NCBI GenBank assembly: GCA_963849005.1
Contig: CAWKGC010000007.1
Location: forward strand, 100,833-164,832
Length of the DNA: 64,000 bases
From: CAWKGC01 sp963849005
GTDB taxonomy: Bacteria; Pseudomonadota; Gammaproteobacteria; Burkholderiales; Usitatibacteraceae
Direction: 5' to 3'
The notes beneath the pieces are model-generated. The model was not told the DNA's origin. It saw only the letters and a program-made list of their open reading frames with translations, and made no database searches. Shown in pieces: positions 35,026-46,155 of this stretch (position 1 is the first letter of the stretch; each line of letters opens with the position of its first letter). Position numbers and translations under genes: made by a program.

Positions 35026-36924
35026 TCAGAGCGCCACGGCCTTGCGCGCCGGGCGCGGGGTGCTCCATTGGCCGCGCGCCGCCATCGCCAGCAGTGCATC
35101 GTTCCATGTCGCGGCCGGGGCGTCCCATGCCACCAGCGCGTGATCGGGATAGGCGGCGAGGCGCTCGGGGAGCGCGCCGAGATCTGCCGCGACGATCGGG
35201 AGCGACATGCGCATCGCGGCCGAGAGCGTGTAGGAAAGCTCTCCGGCACCTGCGAGGCGAACAGGACAAGTCGGCCCTGCTCGAGGCGCAGCAGTTCTTC
35301 GAGCGTGTCCTCGCGGTACTCGCCGGTGATCGAGAGCGGCGCATCCGGCCAGAGCGGCAGGGGCCGCGCGAGATGCCCGACGACGCGGAAGTGCAGGGGC
35401 AGGGCGCGCGCCTTCGCGTCGGCCACGCAGGCCTCGAGGACGTCGAGCCCCTTGGCCTGCGACAATCCGCCGATGACCAGCACCTTGATCGGCAGCGGGG
35501 AGACGCCGTCGCCGGCGCTTCGGCGTGCGCCCATTCGAGCACGGGCAGCGCCGGGAAATAGCGCTTGAGGCGCACCGCGACATCGTGCGAAGGCGCGATG
35601 ACGCGCGCCGCAGCCGCGAGAAACCGGCCCATGTCCGAGCGCCATTCGCCTATCGCCATCGGCCATTGCGCCGGCCGGCCGGCGAGGCAGCGCGCGCATC
35701 CGGCCTCGTCGGGCTCGCCGCAGTAGGTCCGCTGGGGCGAATTGAGGTGGTATTGCCGGCAGACCGGATAGTAGTCGTGCACCGTGCAGTCGTACGGCAC
35801 GCCCAGTTCCCCGGGAAGCGCGAGGATGCGCAGCGGCAGCCCGTGGACATGGTGCAGGTGGACGCGCCCCACCCCGAGCGTTGCGAGCAGCGCCACAAGC
35901 GTGTCCCACTCGGTGCGCGGGTCGAAGAAGGCCTCGAACGCCTCGCCTTCCCGCATCCACGCCAGCGAGAGGAGCGTCTTCAGTGCGGCTTGAGCAACAG
36001 CACCTCGCAATCGCCGGCGAGCATGGCGGCGAGGTCGCGCAGGTGGCGCCCGACGCCGCCCTCCCAGGCGTGGCTCACGAACAGCACGCGCGGCCGCGGG
36101 CTTGAGCGCAACCGCGCGATGTCGACCGCGCCGCGCAGCGGCCGCGCGGGCTCGCGTGCGACGAAATCGCGCACCAGCGGCTGGAACTCCGGATGCAGCT
36201 TGTCGACTATCGCCTGCGCGTCCACCTTGCGCCCGGCCGAGCCTCGAGCCGAAGGAGACTTCGCCCTGGTGGAAGACGAACACGTCGGCGGCGAGCAGGT
36301 GGCGGTAGCCCGCCTTGGCCGCCTGCATGCAGAAGGCGACCTCTTCGCCATAGCCCTTGCCGAACTTCGCTTCGTCGAATTAGCCGATCTCATCGAGGCA
36401 TTCGCGACGGATGTAGAGGCAGAAGCCGACGCCGACCGGGATCTCGATCGACTTGCCGGCGTTGGCGGATGCGAAGTGCCCATCGAGGCTGCCGGTGGTT
36501 TCGCCCATCGGCAGCGCGTTCACCTCGCAGAAGCGCGGGTAGCTGCAGATCGTGGCGTTGTTCGAAAAGGGCGTGATGGTGCCGATTCGCGCTTCGCGCG
36601 CGGCATGGGCGGCCAGCCGGTCGACCCAGCCGGCGTCACTTCGGTATCGGCATTGAGCAGGATCACGTCGCGGTCCCGATGCAGGCGCATGCCGTCGTCC
36701 GCCGCGCCACGAAGCCGCGGTTCTCCGCATGGATGATGAGGGTGAAGGAGCCTTCGCCGGAAAGGTCCGCCAGCCAGGCCGAGAGCGCGGGCTCCGGGCT
36801 GGCGTCGTCGACGACGACGATCTCGCGGGCGGTGAGGGTGTGCAGCCATCGCGCTCTCGATGCAACGCTGCGTCTCGGCCAGGCCGCGATAGACCGGGAT
36901 GACGACGTCGACGATGGGTGGCAC
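35026..36924 (-). pseudogene. Second two-domain glycosyltransferase (GT2 + GT4), heavily frameshifted with one nonsense codon
   Basis: From a GTG at 36924 the product starts PPIVDVVIPVYRGLAETQ, a GT2 domain continuing with AENRGFVAA, ILLNADTEV, TITPFSNNATICSYPRF and IPVGVGFCLYIRREC. The second half is GT4-like: HLHHVHGLPLRILALPGELG, TVHDYYPVCRQYHLNSP, KVLVIGGLSQAKGLDVLEA and MRMSLPIVAADLGALPERL, ending ARKAVAL. Besides several frame changes there is an in-frame TAA at 36380-36382, where the family needs a codon between IG and FDEAKFGKGYGEE. The organisation mirrors the next gene. Polysaccharide assembly is inferred from context. Confidence 0.72.
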
Positions 36925-36991
36925 GGGGAGGCCGGCGGCTAAACCGCAATTTTACCGGAGACGAGGCCTTCTCCGCTCGCCTATTCCCGTT

Positions 36992-38103
36992 CTATTGCGT
37001 TCGCCGGAGCGATCCGGCGGGCGTGATGCCGTCCACGCAGCGCATTTCGCCCTGCGGCCCGGCGTGCATCACGGCGAACATGTGGGTGGGCGTCAAGCGC
37101 CCGGCGCGTATTTCCACCTCGTCCCGGGCCTGGACCCGGTCGATGAAGTCGCGGTCCCACCCGGGCGAGGTCGAAATTGTGGCCGAAGGCGCGGTCGGCG
37201 AACACGTCGATCAGGTTGCCGAAGCCGAGATACAGCTCGAAGGAGAAGCGCTCCATGAGCAGCGGCAGGATGTCCTGCGCGCGGATGCCCTCGAAGCCCG
37301 CGACCGAGCAGTCCCAGTTCTCGTACATTCCTCGTGGCGCGCGAGCAGCGCGGTTGTAGCGGTACACCTTCGGCAGCTCGCGACCAGAACTCCTGCACGA
37401 TGGCGAGCGCCTCGGGCCAGCGCATGTGGCCGTTGCGGCCGATCATGTCGGAGACGATGAAGCGGCCGTGCGGCCAGTGCGGCGCGGACCGCGTCGAACA
37501 GGGCCTCCAGCTCGGTGACGTGGTGCAGGGACTGGTTGGCCATGATCGCGTCGTAGCGCCCGGGCCGCCAGAAGTTGAAGTCGCCCTGCACGGGAAGCAC
37601 GCCGCGCGGCCACGCCCTCCGCGCCGCGCATGCGCCCCCGCCGCGTCGAGCATCGCGTGGTTGAGCTCCAGGCACTCGATCGGAAAGCGTCGCGCCCCGT
37701 GCCGGCGATCGCCGGGCCACGCGCACCTCGGTGTCGCAGTTGCTGGCGCCGATGCTGAACGCGTACCGGCCGTCCCCGTGCGGGCCGGTCGCGGTTGCGG
37801 TCTGTGGCGAAGAAGTCGTCGGGATGCGAAAAGCCGAAGCGGTCCGGGCTCGGGCCAGGTAGCGGTTGGACCAGTAGTGGAAGATCCCGGGCAGCGCGTG
37901 GACGTTGGCCTGCGTCGCGTAGGTCGCGGTCTCGATCGCGAGCTTCGCCTGGTAGGCGAGGTTGCTCGACTTGAGGGCGGTCTTCGGCCAGCGCCCCGCC
38001 GGAAGGCGCCGTGCGCGGCACGGAATCGAGCCGAAGAAGCGGCGCAGGCGCTCGTCCCGTCGGCTGGAGGAAAAAATGGACTAGGCCGCCGCGGGTTGGG
38101 CAT
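36992..38103 (-). pseudogene. SAM-dependent methyltransferase, heavily frameshifted
   Basis: Pieces of a class I methyltransferase lie in order across frames. These are IGASNCDTEVRVAR (motif I region), IECLELNHAMLDAAG, VQGDFNFWRPGRYDAIMANQ, SLHHVTELEALFDAVRAAL, FIVSDMIGRNGHMRWPEAL and a C-terminal part, YENWDCSVAGFEGIRAQDIL, ending GITPAGSLRRTQ. About 350 residues are expected. The true start is uncertain; the Met at 38103 is the most upstream candidate. It lies between the glycosyltransferases and the divergent acyltransferase, so it may decorate the same polysaccharide. Confidence 0.65.
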
Positions 38104-38194
38104 GGCCGGGAGAGGCGTTTCGAAGCGGAGGCCCGATTATAGGGGAGGGCTCTCGCGTAGACTGCACGCCGTCGACGCCTTGCCGGAACCCAGC

Positions 38195-39248
38195 TTGAAC
38201 CGCAGCCGCAATTCCTTCGATTTCCTGCGTCCTTGCCGCCGCCTGCAAGGTGGTGAGCCACGCGCTCGGGCTGTGGGATGGGCGCAATGATCCCTTCGCC
38301 AACCTCACCGGGCTCACGACGCTGGGCACGATCGGCGTGGCGATCTTCTTCGCGATCAGCGGCTACTGGGTCACCGCTTCGTGGCAGAACGCGCGCAGCC
38401 TCGAGGTGTTCGCCGCCAACCGCGGGGCTGCGGCCTGTTTCCAGCGCTCATCGCCTGCGTCCTCGCGACGGTCTTCGTGCTCGGGCCGGCGATGACGACC
38501 TTTCCGCTCGCGGACTACTTCTCGACGCGGGAAACGTGGAGCTATCTCACCAACGCCTTCCTGCGGCTGAAGTGGACGCTGCCCGGGGTGTTCGCCGCCA
38601 ATCCCCATCCCTTCAGCGTCAACGGGTCGCTCTGGACCCTGCCGATCGAGGCGCTCGCGTATTGCGCGCTGGCCCTGCTCGGCCTGGCGCGCCTCCTGGA
38701 CTGGCGGGTCACGCTTGCGCTCACGCTGGTGTTGCTGGTCCTGCTGCAATCGTTTGCCGGGCATTCGCTGTGGCCGACGCTGGTCGTGCCGGGATGGAGC
38801 TCGGTCGCGATGGCGGAGGCGACCAAGCTCGCGGTGCCTTTTCTCATCGGCGCCACGGTGCGCCACGCCGGGGACCGCGCGCTCAAGCTGGTGGCTTTGC
38901 GGCGCCTGGCTGGTGGCGATGTGGCTCGCCGCGCGCACCGAGGCGTCGGCGTTCGTCGCGATGGCGGGCGCGGGCTACATCGCGCTGGTCGTCGGCATGC
39001 GGCCGATCCCGGTGCTGCACGGCTTCGGCCGCTACGGGGATTTTTCCTACGGGATGTACCTGTACGCGTGGCCGGTTGCGCAGACGCTCGTCAGTTTCAT
39101 GGATCGCGGCACTAGTGCATACGCCTTCCTGATTGCCTGTTTCGCGGTGACGCTGGGCTGCGCGGTGCTGTCGTGGTTCATCGTCGAGAAGCCGTGCCTC
39201 GCGCTCAAGCGCCGCAGCCTCGTCGATCCCACAGGGCCGCGCGCGTAG
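38195..39248 (+). pseudogene. OafA/YrhL-type membrane acyltransferase, frameshifted
   Basis: About 350 residues of acyltransferase-3 family. A TTG at 38195 is the best start (NRSRNSFDFLR). The family pattern follows across frames: VVSHALGLWDG with the catalytic His, GTIGVAIFFAISGYWVTASW, FSVNGSLWTLPIEALAYCAL, and membrane helices to GDFSYGMYLYAWPVAQTL and LSWFIVEKPCLALKRR. Frames change near 38235, 38430 and 38905. It would O-acetylate surface polysaccharide at the inner membrane, in keeping with the neighbouring sugar genes. Confidence 0.75.
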
Positions 39249-39251
39249 CAG

Positions 39252-39581
39252 TCACCGGTTCGAAGCGTCCTCGCGCGGCGGATAAAGGCCGGCCAGCCGC
39301 GCGATCAGCACGGCAAGGAACAAGGCCCCGACGACGTGCTCCACGACGCACAATGCGCGTGACTGCCGCAGCACGGGAACGATGTCGCCGAATCCCGTGC
39401 CGGTGAGGACCGTGAAGCTGAAATAGAGCAGGTCAGCAGGCTTTTCGATGCGGGATGCCGGGCATCCTGGCAGAGGCGGCAATCGGCACCGCGTGGCATG
39501 GCCTTGATGCCGATCAAGCAGGAACGGCCCGAGGCCATCGCCAGCGACCGCCCGGTCGTGGGAAACTCCGTGCGTCGACAT
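39252..39581 (-). pseudogene. C-terminal remnant of a two-TM potassium channel
   Basis: The frame contains LLYFSFTVLTGTGFGDIVPV, the pore helix and selectivity filter (TGTGFGD) of an ion-channel-2 family protein. A last membrane helix, VEHVVGALFLAVLIARLAGL, and a short tail follow. The residues before the pore do not look like the expected first helix, so the 5' part is missing or out of frame. It faces the acyltransferase gene, ending 3 bp from its stop. Confidence 0.6.
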
Positions 39582-39607
39582 TGCAGGTCTCGTGAAGGAA
39601 ACCGGGA

Positions 39608-41207
39608 ATGACGGAAGCCACGAAGGCGACGGACGCTGGGCGCGGAAATTTCCTTTCGGAGGGATGGCGCGAACTCATGCGCAAGATGGAACGCTCCAGG
39701 CTGCGCGGCGCGATGCGGGAGCTCGATGCGGAACGCGCCGTGGCGCTCACCGCGCTGGGCCAAAGGGCCTGGGACGAAAAGGTCGACCTCTCGGCCTTTG
39801 CGGAACTGCGCGACCGCCTGGCCGGGCTGGATGCCCAGGCAGGCGCGCTTTCGCAGACTGCGGGCAATCTCGAGAAGGAGAAGGCCTCCCTCGAAGCCAG
39901 AGGCGCGCCAGCTCGAGAAATTCACTGCGCGGCGCAAGTCGGTCGAGGAGAAGAAGAACGCCGTCGACAAGGCGCTGCGCGATGCACGGGCCTCGAGGTC
40001 GGCCTGCGAGCAGGCGATCAAGCAGGGGGAGTCGCGGCAAGCGGCGATCGCCGGCAAGTTCACGACCCTGGACCGCGACATCGCCTCCCTCGGTGCCGCT
40101 GCCGCGCCGGACCAGGCGACGAAGCTCGCCGCCGCGCAGGCGGGAGTGCGAAGCTTGCCGCGGAGAATGGCGAACTCGCCGTGAAGCTGGCGAAGGCGAG
40201 GAGGACCTGCCGGGTCATGCGTCCGAGGAAAGCCGCGTCGCCGGCGAAAGCCAGAAGTACGCCGCGGAGATCACGGCGATCGATGCCGAGCAGAAGGCGG
40301 CCATCGGGCACATCGACACGAACCTCGGCCGCGTGCGCAAGGAGGTGCAGGGCGCGTCGCAGCAAGCGAACGCGGTGCAGAAGGACCGCGCCGGGAACTT
40401 CGGCAGCCTCGGGAACACCTCGTACGAGCGAGTCCGCGTAATCGAAATCCCCGAGGCGGTCGAGCGGGTCGCGGCGATCGACAGGGCGAAGGCGAAAACC
40501 GAATCCGCGCTCGAGGACTCGATGGCCGATACGCGATCGCTCGCGGGCGGGACGATGGCCAGGTTCTGGGGTGTGGCGGCCGGCGTGCCGCTGCTGCTCG
40601 CCGCGCTGGGCTTCGGCGCCTACCAATTCCTGCAGCGTCGGGCCGCGCCCGCGCCGGTTGCGCAACAATCGGCACCGGTTGTTCCCGGAAAAGGCTGCGC
40701 CGTGCAGGCGCCACCCACCGATGGCGAAGGCGTGGGGGTCACCGCCGATTCCACGCGCACCGAAGGCACCCGTCGAGGGCCGCCTGCACGGCAAGGGCAG
40801 GAAAGCGTATGCCAGCGGCGAACTCCTCGAAGGGCAGTTCTACAACGGGAACCTGTACGGCCCGGGCGTGCGCGTCTATCACGACGGCCGCCGCTTCGAT
40901 GCCAGCTTTACCGGTGGCCGGCCGATGGGGCAAGGCAAGCGACGATGCCCGACGGCACCGTGTATGAAGGCCGCTTTTGGGGGCCGATGCTGCTGGGCTG
41001 GGGCGTGCGCCGAACCCGAACGGCGAAATCCGCGGGCGACTGGCGCGAGGCATCCGGCGGCGAGATGAAGCCGTTCGGCACGATGCTGCGCGTGCGTCCC
41101 GACGGCACCCGCGAAAAGGTCAGGCGGCGGCGCTCGATCCTTCAGGCGCGACACCGGCCGCTCCCGCAACGCAAGCTGCGCAGGCCGCCGATGGCAAACT
41201 TTACTGA
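39608..41207 (+). pseudogene. Coiled-coil membrane protein with MORN-like repeats, frameshifted
   Basis: About 530 residues are expected. A soluble N-terminus (GWRELMRKMERSRLRGAM, VDLSAFAELRDRLAGLD) leads into a long Ala/Lys/Glu/Arg-rich coiled coil. Then comes a single membrane helix, FWGVAAGVPLLLAALGFGAYQFL. A Pro/Ala linker and MORN-like repeats follow: VEGRLHGKGRKAYASGELLE, GQFYNGNLYGPGVRVYHDG, MPDGTVYEGRFWGPMLLGWG. The frame changes near 39900, 40140, 40205, 40760, 40940 and 41005, and at least once more before the stop at 41207. I know no named family with this exact order. It starts a rightward trio with the HExxH and TMTC-like genes. Confidence 0.6.
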
Positions 41208-41232
41208 TACCGGGTTCCGGTCGAGGAAAACG

Positions 41233-41930
41233 ATGATGGGAAGGGCGTTGCCTTTGCACGGCATCCGCGGCGCTGGTGCTGGCCTTCGCGCCGCAGGCGC
41301 GCGCGCAGTCTTCGGCCTGCGGCTGCAGGACCTCGCCGACCTGCGCAACCGCATGTGCGAGGCGCGCGCGGCGACGGCCGAACACACCAAGCAGATCCAG
41401 TTGATCCGCGCGCAGGAAATCGGGACCGGCGTCCCGGTGATGTACACGACGCAGCGCTACAAGGAGGAGGTGCAGCCCTGCGTGCAGGAGGCGGTCAACT
41501 CTGTCACCGACAGCAACGCCAACCGGCCGACGGCGGACACCAACAACGCCTGCGAGATCGCCTACAAGGGCAATCCCTCGGCCTGCCTGAAGGAGGTCCT
41601 CGGCGCGCACGAAAGCATCCACGTCACGGTGTGCAAGGCGTCGTCCGACGACCGGGACAAGGAAGGCTCCTTCGCCTCGCTGCGCCGGCTGTTCACCGAC
41701 TTCCGCGACGGCACGACCTTGATCGACCTGCTGAACGAGGAACGCTCCGCGTACCAGACCGAGATGAACCACGTGCGCCAAACCTCGCTGGTGCGCCTGT
41801 CGCGCAACAAGCCGAACTGCCCGGGGATGCCGGCCGCGCCGCCGGGCCCGCCGCGCATTCCGACGATCGAGCCGTGCCCGCCGCCGACGCCGGGGGGGGA
41901 CCGAAGGATTCCTACTGCAGGCACCGCTGA
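41233..41930 (+). CDS. Secreted Cys-rich protein with an HExxH motif (frameshifted)
   Basis: About 230 residues are expected, with a signal-like N-terminus (ALVLAFAPQARAQSSACGC when one base is adjusted). The main frame reads LADLRNRMCEARAATAEHTK, VPVMYTTQRYKEEVQPCVQ, ACEIAYKGNPSACLKEVLG and then AHESIHVTVCKASSDD. The HESIH fits the zinc-binding HExxH pattern, with Cys three residues on. It ends in a Pro-rich tail, APPGPPRIPTIEPCPPPTP, and about ten cysteines suggest disulfides. The family is unrecognised; a secreted metallopeptidase is possible but unproven. Frame changes are near 41250, 41320 and 41895. Confidence 0.55.
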
Positions 41931-41935
41931 ACCTC

Positions 41936-43335
41936 CTGCCCGAATCGCGAGTCAGCCGCGGCGCCCTCGCGGCGCTGTGCGCGCTGGTCGTCCTCGCTTA
42001 CCTGCCCGGAATCGCGGGCCCCTTCCAGTTCGACGACTACATCACCGTGGCGACCGACCCCGGCGCGCGCTCCCCGGCCGCGTGGTGGGAGAACCTCGCG
42101 ACGCACGTACGGCCATTGCTCAAGGCGAGCTTCGTCCTGAGCGGGGCGCTGGCGCCGCTGGTGGGCGACCTGCCGACGGCCCACCGCATCGCCAACCTCG
42201 CCATCCATCTTGCGGCGATGTTCGCGTTCTATCTCTTCGGGCTGCGCGCGAGCGGGATGCTGGAGCCGTGGCGCGACGCGCAGCAGCGAAACGCGCACGC
42301 CATGCTCGCGGCCGCGGTCTTCGCGCTGCATCCGCTTTCGACCGAGGCGGTGAGCTACCTGTCGGCGCGCTCGTCCTCGCTCGCCACGCTGGCCTCGGTG
42401 CTGGCGCTGCTGGCGTGGACCAGGGCCCGCGAGGACCGGGGCGCGCCGCGCATGGCATGGATCGTCGCGGGCCTGGCCGCATGGGCGATCGCCTGCGGCA
42501 GCCGGGAAGTGGCGGTGGCCACGCCGCTGATGTTCCTGCTGCTCGAAGGCTGACCACACCCGGCGATCGACGCTCGCGTCCGCCGGCGCGCCTTGATCGG
42601 GCTTGCGTGCGTGACCGCGATCGGCGGCATCGCGTTCGTGGCTGGATGGCGAGCCACCCGCGCTACGGGACATTGCTGGATTTGTCCGCGCGCATCCTTG
42701 CCGCGCGCATCGGCGAGCCGGTGTTGGCCACCGCGCTCGATTACCTTGCCTGCGTGGCCGCGTTGGTGTGCGCCCCGAACATCGATCCCACGCCGACGCC
42801 GGCAAGCTGGTGGCAGGCGCTGGCCGTCCTTGGCGTCATCGCGTGCGCCGGCGTGCTCGCGTTCCGCGCGCGCAGCCGCCAGCCGATGGCCCTTGTCGGC
42901 TGCCGGGCGGCCATGTGGCTCCTGCCGATCTATGCCTTGCCGATCCGGCACAACCTGGTCGCCGAGCGCCACGCCTATCCGGCCATGTGGAGCCTGGGTT
43001 GGCTGGCCGGCGCGATCGTGGTCCCCCTGGCCATGTCACCCGCGCGGCTCGTGCGCATCGGCGGCCGCTCGCTTGCCGTGCTGCTGGTGGGCGTGCTCGC
43101 GCTGCTGGGCGCGAGCCGCAATCGCGAATACCGCAGCGAGGAGAGCCTGTGGGAGGCCGCGGCGCGCGATTCGGTTCCCAAGATGCGCGTGCTCAACAAC
43201 CTCGGCGCGGCCTACATCGAGGCCGGCCGGTGGGAGGAGGCGGAACGCGCGCTCCTCGCCGCGCAGAAGCTGGACCCCGACAACGACATCGTCGAGATCA
43301 ACCTGGATCGCGCGCGTAGGCGCTCGCCGAACTGA
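41936..43335 (+). pseudogene. TMTC-like multi-pass membrane protein with C-terminal TPR, frameshifted
   Basis: About 465 residues are expected; the start is unclear because no ATG fits. The N-terminal helix and loop LAYLPGIAGPFQFDDYITVA, RPLLKASFVLS, ALHPLSTEAVSYLSARSSSL and AWAIACGSREVAVATPLMFL resemble the TMTC/GT-C family of protein O-mannosyltransferase-like membrane enzymes. After a break near 42550-42650 the helices continue (LLPIYALPIRHNLVAERHAY). A single TPR unit, VLNNLGAAYIEAGRWEEAE, ends the protein. It is third in the trio and could glycosylate exported proteins (inference). Confidence 0.6.
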
Positions 43336-43344
43336 CGCGGCCGA

Positions 43345-44206
43345 TCAGCCGTGGGCGGCCTCGGCCGCGTGCTCGCGCATCCGCGAAATCCGGGCGGCTT
43401 CCTCGAGCCGCGCGGCGTCGATCTCGCGCATGACGCCCTCGAGATCCGTCGCCGTCTCGTCGTGCTCGAGCTGCCGGTGAGCTCGACCTCCGGGTGGAGC
43501 GCCCCGGCCTCGTAGAGCGCCCAGATCTCCTTGCCGTAATCGGTGGCAGCAGCCGGGCGCGAACCGGCCGAAGAAGCGGCGAGGTTGTCGACATCGCGCA
43601 CCAGCATGCGCGGCGCGTGGTTGTTGCCCGCAGCGTCGACCGCCTGTGGCAGGTCGATGATCACCGGGCCGTCTCGCCGAGCAGGATGTTGAACTCGCTC
43701 AGGTCGCCATGGACCATGCCGGCACACAGCATGCGCACGACTTCGCGGATGAGCCGGTCATGCAGGTCGCGCGCTTCCTCCGGCGTCGAAGGCCACGTCG
43801 TTCAGGCGCGGTGCGGCGTTGCCGTCGCCGTCGGTGACGAGTTCCATCAGCAGCACGCCTTCGTGGAAGCTGTGGGGCGGGGTACGCGCACGCCGGCCGC
43901 GGCGAGGCGGTAGAGCGCATCGACCTCGGCGCTCTGCCACGCGCTTTCCTGCGCCTCGCGGCCGTAGCGCGTGCCTTTCGCCATCGCGCGCGCCTGGCGG
44001 CTGTTCTTCGTCTTGCGGTTCTCCGTGTAATCGACCGCCTGGCGGAAGCTGCGCTTGTCGGCTTCCTTGTAGACCTTGGCGCAGCGCGACTCCTCGCCGC
44101 AGCGCACCACGAAGACCATCGCTTCCTTGCCGCTCATGAGCTGGCGGACGACCGAGTCGATCACGCCGTCGTCGACGAGGGGCTGGAGGCGGGCGGGGGT
44201 CTTCAT
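43345..44206 (-). pseudogene. RIO-type serine protein kinase, frameshifted
   Basis: The first half is intact: MKTPARLQPLVDDGVIDSVV, then LMSGKEAMVFVVRCGEESRC (nucleotide loop) and AKVYKEADKRSFRQAVDYTE with the catalytic Lys. The rest is in changing frames: LLMELVTDGDGNAAPRLNDV, MLCAGMVHGDLSEFNILL (the catalytic HGDLSEFN) and VIIDLPQAVDAAGNNHA (metal-binding Asp). The tail continues to EHAAEAAHG at 43345. About 285 residues are expected, typical of bacterial RIO1-like kinases. It is 4 bp downstream of higA on the same strand but is probably independent of it. Confidence 0.8.
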
Positions 44207-44210
44207 GGAA

Positions 44211-44519
44211 TCATGCTGCCTTCGCCACCCGCTGCTTGGCCAGTGTCGGCAACGCCTTGATCGCCGCTCCCGCTTTCTTTTCGGCAATGCGCAAATCATA
44301 GATAGCCTGAAGGTTCAGCCAGAACTGCGGACTGTTCCCGAAAAAGTGTCCCAGCCGCAGCGCCGTGTCTCCGGTGATGGCTCGCTTGCCATTCAGGATG
44401 GCTGTGACGCGATTCGTAGGGACGCCGATCTGCCGACCAAGTTCGGCCGCACTCATATCGAGCTCTTCGAGTTGTTCGGCAAGATGCTCGCCGGGGTGAA
44501 TCGCACTACGTCCCATCAT
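44211..44519 (-). CDS. higA: HigA-family antitoxin
   Basis: The 102-residue antitoxin begins with the family phrase IHPGEHLAEQLEEL. An XRE helix-turn-helix follows (MSAAELGRQIGVPTNRVTAI then LNGKRAITGDTALRLGHFFG), ending NSPQFWLNLQAIYDLRIAEK, the classic HigA/VapI signature. It would neutralise HigB and repress the operon. The toxin gene lies just upstream on the same strand, the usual toxin-first order. Confidence 0.9.
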   Translation of the reverse strand: MMGRSAIHPGEHLAEQLEELDMSAAELGRQIGVPTNRVTAILNGKRAITGDTALRLGHFFGNSPQFWLNLQAIYDLRIAEKKAGAAIKALPTLAKQRVAKAA

Positions 44520-44528
44520 CGCACCTCT

Positions 44529-44811
44529 TCAATGATAATCGACGATCTCGACGTTGGTCGGCCCCGAAGACTTGTCCGGCCACCGAAGCAGATCCGCCAT
44601 TGGTCGTTGATCCTGATGCTGTACTGCCCCTTCCGATCTCCCTTCAAGTGCTTCGAGCGTGTTTCCCGGAAGGTTCAGGTCCATGATCACGGTCGCAGCT
44701 TCCAACTGGTCGAGTTTCATTTCCGCCTTGCGGGGCAATGCCGTCGAGTGCCTTCACCCGATTCCCGTCGGCGAAATCGCGAGTCCGCTTGTCCCGGTAG
44801 CTGACGATCAT
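44529..44811 (-). pseudogene. higB: HigB-family toxin, frameshifted
   Basis: HigB is a ribosome-dependent mRNA interferase. The start MIVSYRDKRTRDFADGNRVK, the middle RKAEMKLDQLEAATVIMDLN and the C-terminal RWPDKSSGPTNVEIVDYH together match a 93-residue RelE-fold HigB (Plasmid killer family). They occupy two frames, joined near 44735-44745 and again near 44625. Toxin inactivation by frameshift is biologically plausible, but the region is error-prone. The stop lies 9 bp before the higA start. Confidence 0.8.
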
Positions 44812-44909
44812 GGCTTCGACAAGCCGCCCAGAGAAATACGCGATACGTAAAGCATAACGGCTGTCCCGGGGCCTGAAACTTTGCCGGGGCCTCGTAAGTA
44901 CTGGCGAAG

Positions 44910-46123
44910 ATGCTTCATGGAGCGCTGCGACGTCGCATCCCGGTTTCGTCCCGGAATGGGTCTCACTGGCTGCCCTGCTGGCGGCGATGGCCGCATGCGG
45001 GGGCGGAGGCGGAGGGGGGAGGAGGATCGAGCAGTGACCCGCCAAGCGTCGGTGCGCCTGGCACTGCAGGAAGTGGTCGCGGGGCTTTCCTCCCCGTTGT
45101 TCCTGGCTGCGCCCGCGGGCGACGCACGGCTTTTCATCGTCGAGCGGCCGGGCCGCATCCGCATCTTGCGAAACGGCACGCTGCTCGCCACGCCCTTCCT
45201 TGACGTCTCCTCGCGCGTCTCCACGGCGGGAGAGGGCGGCCTGCTGTTGATGGCGTTCTGCACCCGCAATATGCGAAGAACGGCCTGTTCTTCGTCTATC
45301 TCACCGATCCCAGCGGAGACATCGCCATCGAGCGTTTCCGGGCTTCGGCCGGCATCCTGATGTGGCCTATCTGGCACCGCTGCGAATGATCACCATCGCG
45401 CACCGCAGCTTCAGCAACCACAAGGGCGGACTGGTCGCCTTCGGGCCCGACGGCTTCCTCTATCTCGGCACGGGCGACGGCGGCGGGGGCGGCGACCCGT
45501 CGGGAAACGCGCAGAACCTCAACGCCCTGCTCGGGAAGATGCTGCGCCTCGACGTAAGCAACGCCAGCGCCGCGCAGCCCTACGCCATTCCGCCGCAGAA
45601 TCCGTTTATCGGCCAGGCCGGCCGCCGCGGCGAGATCTGGGCGTACGGCCTGCGCAACCCGTGGCGCCATGCGTTCGACGCTGCGACGGGACTCCTCTAC
45701 ATCGCCGACGTCGGGCAGGACCGGATCGAGGAAGTGAACGTGGCCGGCGTCGCGTCGGCGGGACTCAACTATGGCTGGAACATCACCGAAGGATCGCAAT
45801 GCTATCCGGGCGACCCGTGCAACAAGCAGGGGATCACCCTGCCGGCGCTCGAATACGCGCACGATGCGAGCGGCGGCTGTTCCATCTCGGGCGGGCGCGT
45901 CTATCGCGGCAGCGCGATCCCGGAACTGCGCGGCCGGTATTTCTATTCCGACTACTGCAACGGCTGGTTGCGGAGTTTCCTGTACGCGGGCGGCGCGGCG
46001 ACCGATCGCGTCGACTGGGGCATCGCCAGCGTGGGGCAGGTGCTCTCCTTCGGCGAAGATGCGCAGGGGAAGTTGTACGTCCTGGCTGCGAGCGGGCGGG
46101 CTTACCGGATCGTTCGCCAGTAG
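44910..46123 (+). pseudogene. PQQ-dependent sugar (glucose/sorbosone) dehydrogenase, lipoprotein, frameshifted
   Basis: About 400 residues are expected. Adjusting one frame gives a lipobox, LLAAMAACGGGG, with a poly-Gly run. The beta-propeller follows: LSSPLFLAAPAGDARLFIVE, RPGRIRILRNGTLLATPFLD and VSTAGEGGLL. After breaks near 45250 and 45360, the intact stretch has SNHKGGLVAFGPDGFLYLGT, GDGGGGGDPSGNAQNLNALL, YGLRNPWRHAFD and YIADVGQDRIEEVN. These are the GSDH/YliI signature residues including the catalytic His region and calcium site. It is probably a surface or periplasmic aldose dehydrogenase. Confidence 0.8.
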
Positions 46124-46155
46124 GCAGCGCACAATGCGCAAAGGAGGGTGTAGAA

